Source: Verrucomicrobiia bacterium (lineage in GTDB: Bacteria > Verrucomicrobiota > Verrucomicrobiia > Palsa-1439). From it: a DNA stretch of 64,000 bases. Location of the stretch: positions 124,001-188,000 of the forward strand of contig JAJVHY010000012.1 of NCBI GenBank assembly GCA_022072455.1. Direction: 5' to 3'. Shown piece after piece: positions 1 to 9,500 of this stretch (positions are counted from its first letter, which is position 1; every line of letters begins with the position of its first letter). The notes under the pieces were generated by a model. It had not been told where the DNA came from, searched no databases, and saw nothing but the letters and a program-made list of their open reading frames with translations. The position numbers and the translations under genes were made by a program.

Positions 1-870
1 GTTGTCAGAAGCAAAAATCAGGATGGTGTTGTCCGCGACGCCGTTCCGTTCGAGGGCCGCCATCACTTGGCCGACGACATCGTCAACCTGAAGACAGAAA
101 TCGCCGTAGGCATTGGTCTTGGATTTCCCCAGGAATGCCGGGGTCGGCAGGATCGGCGTATGCGGGGCCGGCAAGGAAAAATACAAGAAGAACGGGCGAC
201 CTTCCCGGGTGCGCTCGTCAATGGATTGCACCGCTCGTTGTGTCAATTTCGGGAGCACTTCGTCATGCTGGAAATCCGGCGCAATCGGGCCGGCGCGCCA
301 GAATGTTTTTCCTTCATTGGCGGGGATGATGCGATCCGGCCGCGCGGTGGGGCGCTCATTTGCCACATAGACGTATGGCGGCATATCCAGCGAAGCGCTG
401 ATCCCAAAGAAACAGTCGAATCCCACACTGACCGGCCCATTGGTAATCCTCCCGGCGAAGTCCACCTCGTCCGGCCTGTCGCTCCGCATGGGCCAGTTCC
501 AGCCGAGATGCCATTTGCCGATGCAGGCGGTGGCGTAACCGTGTTGCTTGAGGAACGAAGCTACCGTCATTCGTCCCGGCTCGATTACCGGCGGGGAATA
601 TCCCTCCGTCACATGCTTTTTCAGCCACGAACGCCAGTTGTAACGACCGGTCAGAAGGCTGTAGCGCGACGGCGTGCAGACCGCCGAACTGGCGTGGGCA
701 TCCCGAAAAATCATCCCCCTTGCGGCCAGTCGGTCCAGGTGCGGCGTTTGGATTCGCGATTGGCCATTCAGACAGGACAGGTCGCCGTAGCCCATATCAT
801 CGGCGAGGATGTAAACCAGGTTGGGTTGATCAATGGCCAAGGCACGAGGGTCTTTCTGCAAGCTGATCAT
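1..870 (-). CDS. Sulfatase, type I (formylglycine type), 3' end outside window
   Basis: The reading frame is open from the ATG at 870 to the window edge (290 codons), so the C-terminus is missing. It shows the hallmarks of the alkaline-phosphatase-fold sulfatases: a metal-binding DDMGYGD segment at residues 24-30, the formylglycine signature CTPSR at 65-69 (Cys65 would be converted to formylglycine), GKWHLG near 120, and a distal FASDN metal motif at the cut end. The start overlaps the stop of the amidohydrolase gene upstream by 4 bases (ATGA), so it is the last visible gene of the leftward operon. No signal peptide is obvious. The family hydrolyses sulfate esters; the substrate here is unknown. 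A CTPSR cysteine type needs a maturation enzyme, which is not in this window. Confidence 0.9.
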   Translation of the reverse strand, partial: MISLQKDPRALAIDQPNLVYILADDMGYGDLSCLNGQSRIQTPHLDRLAARGMIFRDAHASSAVCTPSRYSLLTGRYNWRSWLKKHVTEGYSPPVIEPGRMTVASFLKQHGYATACIGKWHLGWNWPMRSDRPDEVDFAGRITNGPVSVGFDCFFGISASLDMPPYVYVANERPTARPDRIIPANEGKTFWRAGPIAPDFQHDEVLPKLTQRAVQSIDERTREGRPFFLYFSLPAPHTPILPTPAFLGKSKTNAYGDFCLQVDDVVGQVMAALERNGVADNTILIFASDN

Positions 871-1649
871 TTCAATCCGGCGACTCCAAAGGCCCGCGCT
901 GCGTTCGCGAACAGAATCTTGTGTTTGTCCGTGTCCGCAAGCCGCGCGAACAAAACTTTGCTGACCTGCTGCGCTAGGGAAAATAGCGGCTGATCGCTAC
1001 CCCAAACGATCTGGTCGGCACCCACCGTCCGGACAAAGTGCTCCAGTAAATTGGTGTGCTCACGGGAATACGTCAGGTCGAGATAAAAGTTGCGGGCCTG
1101 CCGCGCGGCATCAACGTAGGGTTGATACGTAAAATCGCTCCCCGCATGCGCGGCGAAAAACACCACGTCCGGGTGAGACCGGGCCGCACGATCATACCCG
1201 GTCAATTGTCCACCCCAGGTGTGCGCCAACACCGGCCAGTGTTGCGCCGCCGCAAATTCCCAGGCCGGTTCGAAGCGCGGATCATCGTACGGCACCCCTT
1301 GTTGATAGACCTTGATCCCCTTGAATCCGGGAGTCGCCCGACACCGTTCCAACTCGGGCAGGATTAGGTCTGGATAGTTGGCATTGATGTGGACGTAACC
1401 CACAAACCGCTGTGGCTGTCGCCGCAACAGGTCGGTCACCTGGTCGTTGCCGCGACGGATGTCGCCGGCAATCGCCTGCAACGAACTGATCGCCGTCACA
1501 CTCACGCCGACGCGATCCATTTCCGCCAGATGCGCCTCGATCCCGAACGCGTCGAACAACGCCCACTCGCCAACGTGCGAGTGCATGTCAAAGACCGGGA
1601 AATCGAGTTTGCGCCCGGTCCGCCCATACTGAATCAACGCGTCGCTCAC
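867..1649 (-). CDS. Amidohydrolase-family (amidohydrolase_2) metal-dependent hydrolase
   Basis: This 260-residue protein has the layout of the TIM-barrel amidohydrolase_2 family. An HSH pair at residues 23-25 follows the first strand (FPVFDMHSH), His143 lies in VLAHTWGG, His168 in FFAAHAG and Asp219 in VWGSDQP. These are the usual metal ligands and catalytic Asp of lactonases and decarboxylases of the family. It overlaps the genes on both sides by ATGA. In a glycan locus such proteins often open sugar lactones, but that role is inference. It is intact and of normal family length, and no export signal is seen, so it is probably cytoplasmic. Confidence 0.85.
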   Translation of the reverse strand: MSDALIQYGRTGRKLDFPVFDMHSHVGEWALFDAFGIEAHLAEMDRVGVSVTAISSLQAIAGDIRRGNDQVTDLLRRQPQRFVGYVHINANYPDLILPELERCRATPGFKGIKVYQQGVPYDDPRFEPAWEFAAAQHWPVLAHTWGGQLTGYDRAARSHPDVVFFAAHAGSDFTYQPYVDAARQARNFYLDLTYSREHTNLLEHFVRTVGADQIVWGSDQPLFSLAQQVSKVLFARLADTDKHKILFANAARAFGVAGLK

Positions 1650-2401
1650 CAGCGCACCTCCGTCATCAATTGTTCGATATTACCCGCCAGAATGAGCGCC
1701 TTGTCGGCGGCGGCCAGTTCGCAGTACATCACCATCCCGACCAACCCGCCCGGCCCATAGTGCGGTAACCCTGACCCGAACAACAGTCGTTTCGCCCCGA
1801 AATGTCGTACCCACCGCTCGACGCCGCCCGGCGGGACGTAGGTGTGGCCCAAACACGCACGCAACTCCGGGTGTTGCCGCAGCAGCGGGTACAACCACAC
1901 GTCCGCGCGGTAGCCGAGGTTCGTCACCACCAGCCGCAACGCCGGGAATTCCCGGCACCACTGCTGCACGCGGTCCGGTGGCACCTCCTCGGCCGACACC
2001 AACAAAGGCAGCCGGCAGTCCGCGCACAACGCCAGCAACCCGCCGACCAGCCAGGTTTCCGTCCCGTGTTGCTGAAACTTCGGCCGCAGCCACACGGCCT
2101 TCGCCCCCGCCGCGCGCATCGCCTGCACGTAATCGGCCGGTTGGGGACTGTCATCATACGGGTGTGGTGCCAGCACAAACGCGGGGATCAGCCGGTCGCA
2201 ATCCGCCGCCGCGGCCGTGATCGCCGCGTTCGCGGTACGTGCCGAAGCCGGTGTGTGCGCCAGATTGCTGTACGCCAACGCCCGGTCGATGCCGCAGTAA
2301 TCCAGGATCGCCAGTGTCTCCGGCACGTCGCCGGGCAGGATGGCGTCGCGCCAGCCCCACGGCCCGATGCCGCAGTTCGCATCAATGATTTGCATGGTCA
2401 T
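1646..2401 (-). CDS. Amidohydrolase-like protein with degenerate metal site
   Basis: The product (251 residues from the first ATG, 249 if the MQIID start at 2395 is used) resembles its neighbour in fold but lacks the usual HxH pair: the first strand reads IIDANCGIG. The C-terminal metal motif is also altered, FGSGLP instead of the usual GSD. His residues remain in CLGHTY. It belongs to a known amidohydrolase_2 subgroup with an IDANCxxG start, so it may bind metal differently or be non-catalytic. It overlaps the preceding isochorismatase-like gene by 14-20 bases and the next gene by 4, so it is surely co-translated. Function is unassigned. Confidence 0.75.
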   Translation of the reverse strand: MTMQIIDANCGIGPWGWRDAILPGDVPETLAILDYCGIDRALAYSNLAHTPASARTANAAITAAAADCDRLIPAFVLAPHPYDDSPQPADYVQAMRAAGAKAVWLRPKFQQHGTETWLVGGLLALCADCRLPLLVSAEEVPPDRVQQWCREFPALRLVVTNLGYRADVWLYPLLRQHPELRACLGHTYVPPGGVERWVRHFGAKRLLFGSGLPHYGPGGLVGMVMYCELAAADKALILAGNIEQLMTEVRW

Positions 2402-3203
2402 GAATCGCCCTCACAAAATCCGTCACGTCAAAAACGAAACCGAAGCCAACCGAAACCCGCCACAGCCCAATTTCTTTGGCCAGGTTGCCGCGCGCCGTTT
2501 CCTTGTTTTCGACGGCGGTCACGGCCTGCCGCAAGGTGGAACAAATCAGTCCCCGGCGCGACATATCGATCATCCCACCGGGTGACATCAGCAAACACCA
2601 ATCCAAGTTAAACCCTACGTAGATCAGATGATTCACGCCGGCCCCCTGGCACAGCGCGAATAATTGGTCGGCGTTTTCGGCAATCCCTTCCTCACCGCGC
2701 GGCTCCGCCGGCGGCGCGAACCGCACCCGCGCCCAACCGCGAGCCACGTCGGCTTGATTGTGCGTGCCGACAAAAACCCGGTCGTTGCGGAATTGCTGCA
2801 ATTTCTCATAGGTCGGGTCCGGCGTGATCGTGGGCGCGGTCACTGGCGGGCCGGCCAACGCTACGGCGCGTTGATAGCCGGGATACGTTTGGTAATAGCC
2901 CGCCTTGGCGACGACGTGGAACAGCGCGATTGGCGACTTTCGGACCGCGTCCAGCAGCCCCGGTAACACATCGCGACAAACCCGGTAGGTCTCAGGAATC
3001 TCGGCACAACATCGGAACCAACCGGGATATTCTTCAGTCGTCCCGCAATCCCACGCGTGCATCACCACCAACGCCGTCCGCTGCGGATCAATCTCAATCT
3101 CGGCCGTCTGCCAGCCACCGTACCCCTCCGCGGGAACCGCGCGACTGTAATCCGCGTCGAACTGCTGGTAGAACTGCGTGGGAACTCGCAACCGACTGCT
3201 CAT
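2382..3203 (-). CDS. Isochorismatase-like cysteine hydrolase
   Basis: A 273-residue protein. The ATG at 3203 is chosen because it overlaps the heparinase stop by 4 bases, as elsewhere in the operon; the frame is open further upstream but only as antisense-like low-complexity sequence. Strands of the cysteine-hydrolase fold are visible: TALVVMHAWD near residue 47, IALFHVVAK near 92 and HLIYVGFNLDWCLL near 195, the last carrying the likely nucleophilic Cys. The family hydrolyses amides, carbamates or enol ethers. Substrate unknown; position between lyases and amidohydrolases suggests late processing of a breakdown product. Confidence 0.75.
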   Translation of the reverse strand: MSSRLRVPTQFYQQFDADYSRAVPAEGYGGWQTAEIEIDPQRTALVVMHAWDCGTTEEYPGWFRCCAEIPETYRVCRDVLPGLLDAVRKSPIALFHVVAKAGYYQTYPGYQRAVALAGPPVTAPTITPDPTYEKLQQFRNDRVFVGTHNQADVARGWARVRFAPPAEPRGEEGIAENADQLFALCQGAGVNHLIYVGFNLDWCLLMSPGGMIDMSRRGLICSTLRQAVTAVENKETARGNLAKEIGLWRVSVGFGFVFDVTDFVRAIHDHANH

Positions 3204-5275
3204 CGGGCGCTCGCCTCGCATTGGGAGTGAAACCACCGCCCCGTACCGGCACAACCCCCGGCCTGCCACGGCAAATTCCAGTGCATGTGCTGCTGATAAT
3301 ACACGTCACGCCGGCCGTTGACGTTGATCGCGAGTGCCGTCGCTTCCCACGAACTCAGGCGCCGCTCGTCCGCCTCGACCGCCAGCGCTTCGACCGACAG
3401 ATCGGGTACGGCGTCATCGGCAAACGGCGCCAGCACGACCGCCATAATCCAATCGCCGGTCGCGTTGGCTTCGAGCTGGACATGGTCGGGATTCTGGTAC
3501 GTGCGGATCGGATGCGGGTTGGATTCGAGCCGAAGCTGGCCGGTCATTCCCGGCACCGGCGCGAGCAGCAGGTTCCCGCCCGGACCGTGGGTGCGCACCT
3601 GGCCGTTCGGCAGCACCGTCGTACCCGCGAGCAAGTGGAAATGCTGTTGAAAACTCCGGGCAGCCTCGCCCTCGACTGTGAACCGGTCGAGCACAATCCA
3701 ATACTCGCCGCGCAAGTAGAAAATGCTGCGCCGATGCGCTGCCACCGGGTGCGCCAACCGCCGGTAGCCCTCCTGCACGCCGCTGAAGAAAGCAAACTGC
3801 GGTTCGCTGACAAATGTTTCGACAAACGGCCTGACCGGCCAGCCATACCGGTAAATCTGCTGCACCGGCACGTGGTCCTCGTTGTTCACCGTCGCGACGT
3901 TGTGCGCGCTGCTGCCGACCCGCCAGCGGCGTTTCTGCGGATCATTCCGAATTTCCGCTGCCGACCGGTACGAACCGTCGTTCTCCGTCACATCGCCGTA
4001 CCAGTTGTCCACCAACACCCGCCGCCCGCGCACGCACACCTCCATATTAAAGATGTCCGCGTGTTTGTGGCTGCTGCCGACCTCGCCGACAGGCATCGCA
4101 TTGATCGCCAGCCAGTCGGCGCTCGTCGTCCAGCCGGTCCGCATCGCGTACAATCCCGTATCCGGCAAGGCCGTGTCCAACGGCGGCGGCTCGCCGCGCA
4201 GCCCGCGATATGCGGCGGTCAGGTCGTCGCCGTTATCGCTCAGGAACGTCGGCTGTGCGGCCGCGTCCGGCTCCAGTTGGTCGAGAACGCCTTTCGCCTG
4301 AGTCAACTCGAACCGCGCCGCCAAGCGCCGGAACCGCGCCGTCGCGGCCGGCACGGGCTGCCGCACCGCGGACAAACCATCGCCCGTGCGCGGCCCGGCG
4401 GGCGCGCAATCACCGAACATTGGCCCGTCGCCATCGGGCGCGAGCATCCGCCAGGTGGCATCGGCCACCGTCCGCAACTTTGTGCGGAACGCCGGCGAAA
4501 ACTCGACGCCGTGCCGCGCGGCCAGGCGGGCGAACCCGATCACGTTGAAGGCGGCGAACTGGTGATACCCCGCGGCGCCTTCCTTCGACCAACCATCGGC
4601 AGCGAACAACACGTTCAGTTCACGCTCCAGATAGGTCGGCGCGAAGGCGGCGAACTGGCTCAGCCCGCGAAATTGTGGAAACAAGGCGCCCGCCATCCAG
4701 AATCCGAAAAAGCTGTGCGCCCACCAGTTATGGCCGTTGCAACCCAGCATCCGTTCCGCCCACGTGCGGGCCTCCGCCCACTCGACCGGCGCGATGGCAC
4801 AGAGCCAGCCAAAAACCGGCAACAAATCTTCATCGCGACACTCACGGTGCGCGCAGAGGCAACGCAGCAGTTGGGCCACGCCGTGGGTGATGCCGAACGT
4901 CCAGATGTTAATTGCCCAGTCGGCTTGCCGTGACAGAACCTTCTGCGCGACGGCTGCGCCCCGGTCGGCGTCCAACCCAAGCAACAACGTTTCTTCCCCG
5001 AGCGCCGCCAGTGCATTGGTGTGCGGCGGAAAAAATAGATCGCCCGCCAACGCGGTGTCGATGCGCTGTCGAGCCGCCGCGAGTTCCTGCGGCGCAGCCG
5101 CCCGGCGTAGTGCCCCGGTAAAGCCGTTTGTAAACCCAAAATATTCGTCGTCGTGTCGTCGCACCTGGGCCATCACGGCGAGCAATTGCTGGCGCGGTGC
5201 CGCCGCCGGCGGGTTCGCCAACTCGGGGTGCGACCAGTCAATTCGCTGGGCCAATTCCTGTTCCCACGCGTTCAT
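3200..5275 (-). CDS. Heparinase II/III-like polysaccharide lyase (paralog 1)
   Basis: The 691-residue protein has an N-terminal alpha-toroid part and, from about residue 390, a heparinase II/III-type beta domain with SSHKHADIFNMEV and LVDNWYGD. The His-rich HKHAD segment corresponds to the conserved core of that family. It is clearly homologous along its whole length to the protein at 32000-34030: both share LPVFGW, EWAEARTW, GHNWW and FP.FRG blocks. No signal peptide is visible at the N-terminus (MNAWEQELAQRIDW), unlike many secreted lyases, so it may act on imported oligosaccharides. The family eliminates at uronic acid linkages; the polymer is not known. Start and stop both overlap neighbours by ATGA. 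Confidence 0.85.
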   Translation of the reverse strand: MNAWEQELAQRIDWSHPELANPPAAAPRQQLLAVMAQVRRHDDEYFGFTNGFTGALRRAAAPQELAAARQRIDTALAGDLFFPPHTNALAALGEETLLLGLDADRGAAVAQKVLSRQADWAINIWTFGITHGVAQLLRCLCAHRECRDEDLLPVFGWLCAIAPVEWAEARTWAERMLGCNGHNWWAHSFFGFWMAGALFPQFRGLSQFAAFAPTYLERELNVLFAADGWSKEGAAGYHQFAAFNVIGFARLAARHGVEFSPAFRTKLRTVADATWRMLAPDGDGPMFGDCAPAGPRTGDGLSAVRQPVPAATARFRRLAARFELTQAKGVLDQLEPDAAAQPTFLSDNGDDLTAAYRGLRGEPPPLDTALPDTGLYAMRTGWTTSADWLAINAMPVGEVGSSHKHADIFNMEVCVRGRRVLVDNWYGDVTENDGSYRSAAEIRNDPQKRRWRVGSSAHNVATVNNEDHVPVQQIYRYGWPVRPFVETFVSEPQFAFFSGVQEGYRRLAHPVAAHRRSIFYLRGEYWIVLDRFTVEGEAARSFQQHFHLLAGTTVLPNGQVRTHGPGGNLLLAPVPGMTGQLRLESNPHPIRTYQNPDHVQLEANATGDWIMAVVLAPFADDAVPDLSVEALAVEADERRLSSWEATALAINVNGRRDVYYQQHMHWNLPWQAGGCAGTGRWFHSQCEASAR

Positions 5276-6534
5276 GTAATTCCCTTCTCCATTAACCCGC
5301 GGACAAGCCCACGCAGCCGGTCATTGATGCCCGGCGCGAGCGGCGCCGGCCAGTGATATTCCCAGAAGCTGTCCACTTCGTAGCCGTGCTCGGGGAGTTG
5401 CCGGTCGCTCGGCAGATAGATCGCGCAACCATTGGTGTACCCGAGCGGAAACGTGACGCCGGCCGGAGACTCGCGCCGAATGAGATTGCCGAGTTCGCCG
5501 ACCATCTCGCATTCGAGGGCGATCAGCCGCAGCCCTTTGCCCAGTTGGACGCCGTGGAACGTCATCGGCACCGCGTCGGGCAACCGACCAAACAACTCCA
5601 GTCGGCGCAACATGTCGACGGCCCAGGCGCGGCGGTCGGGCTTGTCAGCGACCGTCTGCAACTCTGTCCGCGTTGGCAACGCGCCCAGCGGCCAGAAAGT
5701 TTCCTCCGTCACAATGCGCAGGTCCGGCTCGATCTGTTGCAACGGCGCGCGAATCACGGCGTCCGCGATTTCCCGCCCGGCGGCTTCCATCTCCTCCCAT
5801 GTGCCGGGCCGCCATTTGTCTGAATCGGCGACTTGCCGGGGTTTCGTATCCCCGGCCGCGCCTTGGAGAAACACGCTGCCGCTGGTTTGGAAATGCTCGT
5901 TGAGCCGCCGCACCGCCACGCCCGGCCATTCGGCGGAAACGTCCAGCGTGTAAATCATCGAAGGATGACACGCCGCGGAGAACACGACCGCTTTCACCGC
6001 GCCGGCCGGCGTCTTGAAGATGGCCACCGGCAGATGCCGGCAAACTTCCGCCGCCGGATTCGGCAGCCATTCGGCGTGACCAGCGGCGTTCACACAGCGG
6101 CGGCTGACCGGCAGATCGGTCGTCGTCGCGCCCGCCCAACATTCCACCGGCTCGCGCGACTGCGCCGCCGCGCCGACCGCAACCAGAATGCCTTGTTCAA
6201 CTTTGTCGAGATAGACCGGATCCACTTTCCCGCTGTAATGCCATTCGCTGCACCGCGGCCCGGCATGGGTATGGGTAAAATTCAGCAGCACCTCGTTGAG
6301 CTTCAGATCGAACAACCGCGCCACCGCGCCACGCAGCCGGTCGGTGACAGTGCGCTCGAAGAACAACAGGTCGAGACTGAGAATGACCAATTGGCGGTCG
6401 TCCTGCTCGAACCACAACACCCGCGCGAACAGATCGTCATGGATGCGTTCGATGCCGCCGATTTGCCCCAGTCCCTCCATCGGCAGACCCAACGGTGGAG
6501 TGATACAGGCTTGACCAAAACCCACGTTCATCAT
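5272..6534 (-). CDS. Neutral/alkaline ceramidase-like hydrolase (paralog 1)
   Basis: A 420-residue protein with the N-terminal domain of the neutral/alkaline non-lysosomal ceramidase family: GFGQACITPPLG at the start, LSLDLLFF near 52, the zinc-binding FTHTHAGP at 86-93 and AACHPSMIY near 195. The family hydrolyses N-acyl bonds; bacterial versions in glycan loci may remove acyl or other groups rather than cleave ceramide, which is inference. A second copy lies at 25039-26397 in the divergent arm. Two ATGs are in tandem at the start; the first gives the operon's ATGA overlap with the upstream gene. No export signal. Confidence 0.8.
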   Translation of the reverse strand: MMNVGFGQACITPPLGLPMEGLGQIGGIERIHDDLFARVLWFEQDDRQLVILSLDLLFFERTVTDRLRGAVARLFDLKLNEVLLNFTHTHAGPRCSEWHYSGKVDPVYLDKVEQGILVAVGAAAQSREPVECWAGATTTDLPVSRRCVNAAGHAEWLPNPAAEVCRHLPVAIFKTPAGAVKAVVFSAACHPSMIYTLDVSAEWPGVAVRRLNEHFQTSGSVFLQGAAGDTKPRQVADSDKWRPGTWEEMEAAGREIADAVIRAPLQQIEPDLRIVTEETFWPLGALPTRTELQTVADKPDRRAWAVDMLRRLELFGRLPDAVPMTFHGVQLGKGLRLIALECEMVGELGNLIRRESPAGVTFPLGYTNGCAIYLPSDRQLPEHGYEVDSFWEYHWPAPLAPGINDRLRGLVRGLMEKGIT

Positions 6535-9500
6535 TCAAACTCCAATCGGCCCCAATTGGCCGGGGCGAGGCGCGACTCGGCGGGCACATCGTCCACGATG
6601 TTCGTGTCCTTGTTGAACAGATACCGGCGCAGGACAGTGCGCGTGCCACTCTGGTCGCTGAGCAACACGCCGAGATCGCCGCGCCATTTCTGACCGGCCG
6701 CGGGGCGCACGTGCAACTCATTCCACGGGATCGTCACCTCGGCGACATAACCGGTCGCGGTCTTGGTGACATCGAGCCGGACATTTTTCAACAACGCCAC
6801 CCGCTCAAACGTTTCCTCGGCCACCGGCGACCGGTACGTCCATGGTTCAGCGGTCAGCCCCGGCGGGACGCGTTTCCACAACGCCACGGCGTTGAACCCG
6901 GTCGGCCCATCGTCGGGCGCGATCACCACCCGCACGTCGCCCGGCAGAAAATCCTTACCGACTTTGCGATCTGCGCCGAGTTGAATGTCCACCGCGTCGC
7001 CGCCCTTAAAATCGTACCGCCAATCTTTCGACGCGTTTTGCCACGGCGACGGATCCTCGACCTCAAACCGGGCGGTGAGATGCTCGGCGGTCCAACTCAA
7101 ACTAACCCGCGCCTCGCGCCCGTCGCCAAACGCGATCGTCGCCGGCGCGCCCGCGCTCGCCACGACCCGCAACGTCGTGACGACCTCCTCGCCGCGCGTT
7201 GCCGCCGCCACCGCCTGCACCGCGGCGGCGTGTTGCTCGGCGCTCACGGCCAACTCAACCGGCGCGAGTCGGCGTACCTGTTCCCAGCCGGTCAGTTCGA
7301 TGATCCGGCCGTCCGTCGCGCCGGTGAACAAGTACACCTTGCCGGTGCGCGCGTGACGGAAGAAGTAGCCGTTGAAACTCTCGATGAACAACGTGTTGTA
7401 ATCCGCCGCCGGCCCGTACCCGACGTCGCTGCCGAAATGATCAATGAACAACCCGTCCTCGGTCAAAAACCCCGCGTACCCCCGGTAACACATGATCCCA
7501 ATGATCTCGCCGCCGTGCGCGACCGGCTGCTCGATCAACCCGAGAATCCGCAACGCGCCGAACAACTCGCCGGGTTTCGACAGATTCTTCGTCAGCCCAA
7601 ATCCCACCGACACCGGCGCGTACCGCCACAAAATCTCGCCGGTCGGGGTGAACTTGTAGATGCCGTCGGTCTTGCCATCCCCGGCGCGCGCTGTCCCGCC
7701 GGCGGCCGCGATGGCGTAGAAACTGCGCCAGTCATCCTTCAACGACGGCCACACATCCACCCGGACCTTCACGTCCCGCATCGGCCCTTCGCCCGTCAGA
7801 ATCGGCGGCGCGTCTTCCGGTTCGGGATACTGCGGCGCGCCGTGCGCGTCGAGGCCGGCGGGCGCGAAGATTTTTTGGCCGGCAATGAACTTCGCGCCCG
7901 GAAAAAACGTCCCGCCAAACGACACGATATTCGGCAACAGATTGACGCCTTCCAGCAACCGCACTTCGTCCACGCTGAATCGTCCATCGCCGTTGTGGTC
8001 GCACCACACCGTGCCGAAGCCCGGATACATGTCGCGGCCCATTTTCCGGCCTTCCAAACCCGGCAACCCACGAAACGCGTTGCCGATGTGCAGCAGCGGG
8101 CGCAACACCTCGGCGGCCGCCGCGTACACTCCGCCGTGGCCGTCGTAGGCTAACTTCTTGCCGGCGAACGTGGCGAACTGAAACGTCTGCCCCATGAACG
8201 CATACCGGTATTCCGCGCCGAGCAGCGTATCCGGCACGTGGTCGGCCCGGTAAACCGTCGCGGCAGGCGTGACACTGCCGGTGTCGTAGTCCACCACAAA
8301 GCGCGTGTTATGGATGAACACATTCTCCGGTGCCGCCGGATCGGGCGCCATCATCGGCGCATATTTCCCGCCCCCGAAAAATTCCTGCACCAACCGGCCG
8401 GTCTTCAGGTCCCACAAACTTTGCCGGCTCGGCAGTAAGTCCTGCTCGGCCACCCACAACCGACCCGCTCCGTCCGCCGCAATCCCGGCCGGCTGCAACA
8501 TGCCGGCCGGATCATACCGGCCGACGCGCGGGCGACCGCCCGGTTTTCCAACGGTACCGACTGGCTTGCCGGCCGAATCGAACCCGCGCACTTGTTGCGA
8601 CTTCCCGCGCACCGCCACCCAACTCACGCCCGCGCCGTCCACTGCCAACCCGCGCGGTTCGTCCAACCCGGTCACAAGCGTCCGCGCGCGCGGCGTTTTG
8701 CCGAGCGGTTCATCCACGACGACCAGCGCATTGCTGCTGATGACGTGGAGCGAGCGGGTTTTCTCGTTCCACGCCAGCGCGACCGGCTGCGCCACGGAAA
8801 GCGTCGTGACCGGTGTCATCGTCGCCAACGCGAATACGCGAACGCTGTCCTCCTTCGGCAACGCGGCGAACAAATGCCCGGCCCCGATCGTGATGTCGCT
8901 CAGCGTCCCGAAACCGCGCGTGACGTTCGTACTGACGTTGACCAAGCTGCTGCCGTCGGCGAACAACTGCCGGTTGCCGGTCGCCGCGTCATACACCGCC
9001 ACGCTGCCGGCACCGCCGCTGTTGGCCACGTACACGCGCCCGGCCTCGTGCGCGACGGCAATGAGTTGATCGCGCCACGGACTGTTCACGCCCCAGACTT
9101 TCCGTCCGTCGCGGTTGACCTTTATCAGGTCGTGACCTTTTTCCGCGGCATCCCACACGAAGTAGGCGTTACCGGTTTCGTCGGTGGCCACGGCAACGGC
9201 GGGTTGGTGGTCGCCGCCCCATTGTGACGATGAATCCGCGCCCTGCCACGGCGGCGTTCCGCTGTTGTGAACCGACGTGATGAAGCGCGATTGAATGCCG
9301 GGATGACTGATCCCGTGAATCGTGTACGCGCCGGTCGGCGCGGGCTGGCCGTTGTCGTCGAGGCCATCCCACGTGTCACGAACCACTCCGGCCGGCTGCG
9401 CCGATTTCATCCGCAACGTCCGCACGATCTGCCCGGCCGCGTTCCGAACCGCGAGACTGACAAAACCAGCGGCGGGATTTTGATATTCGAACGGGAGCGC

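Noticed and set aside
2930-4933. A 667-codon plus-strand open frame
   Set aside because: It is antisense to the heparinase-like gene with strong homology on the other strand; the protein is Arg/Pro rich with no family features, as expected from GC-biased third positions.
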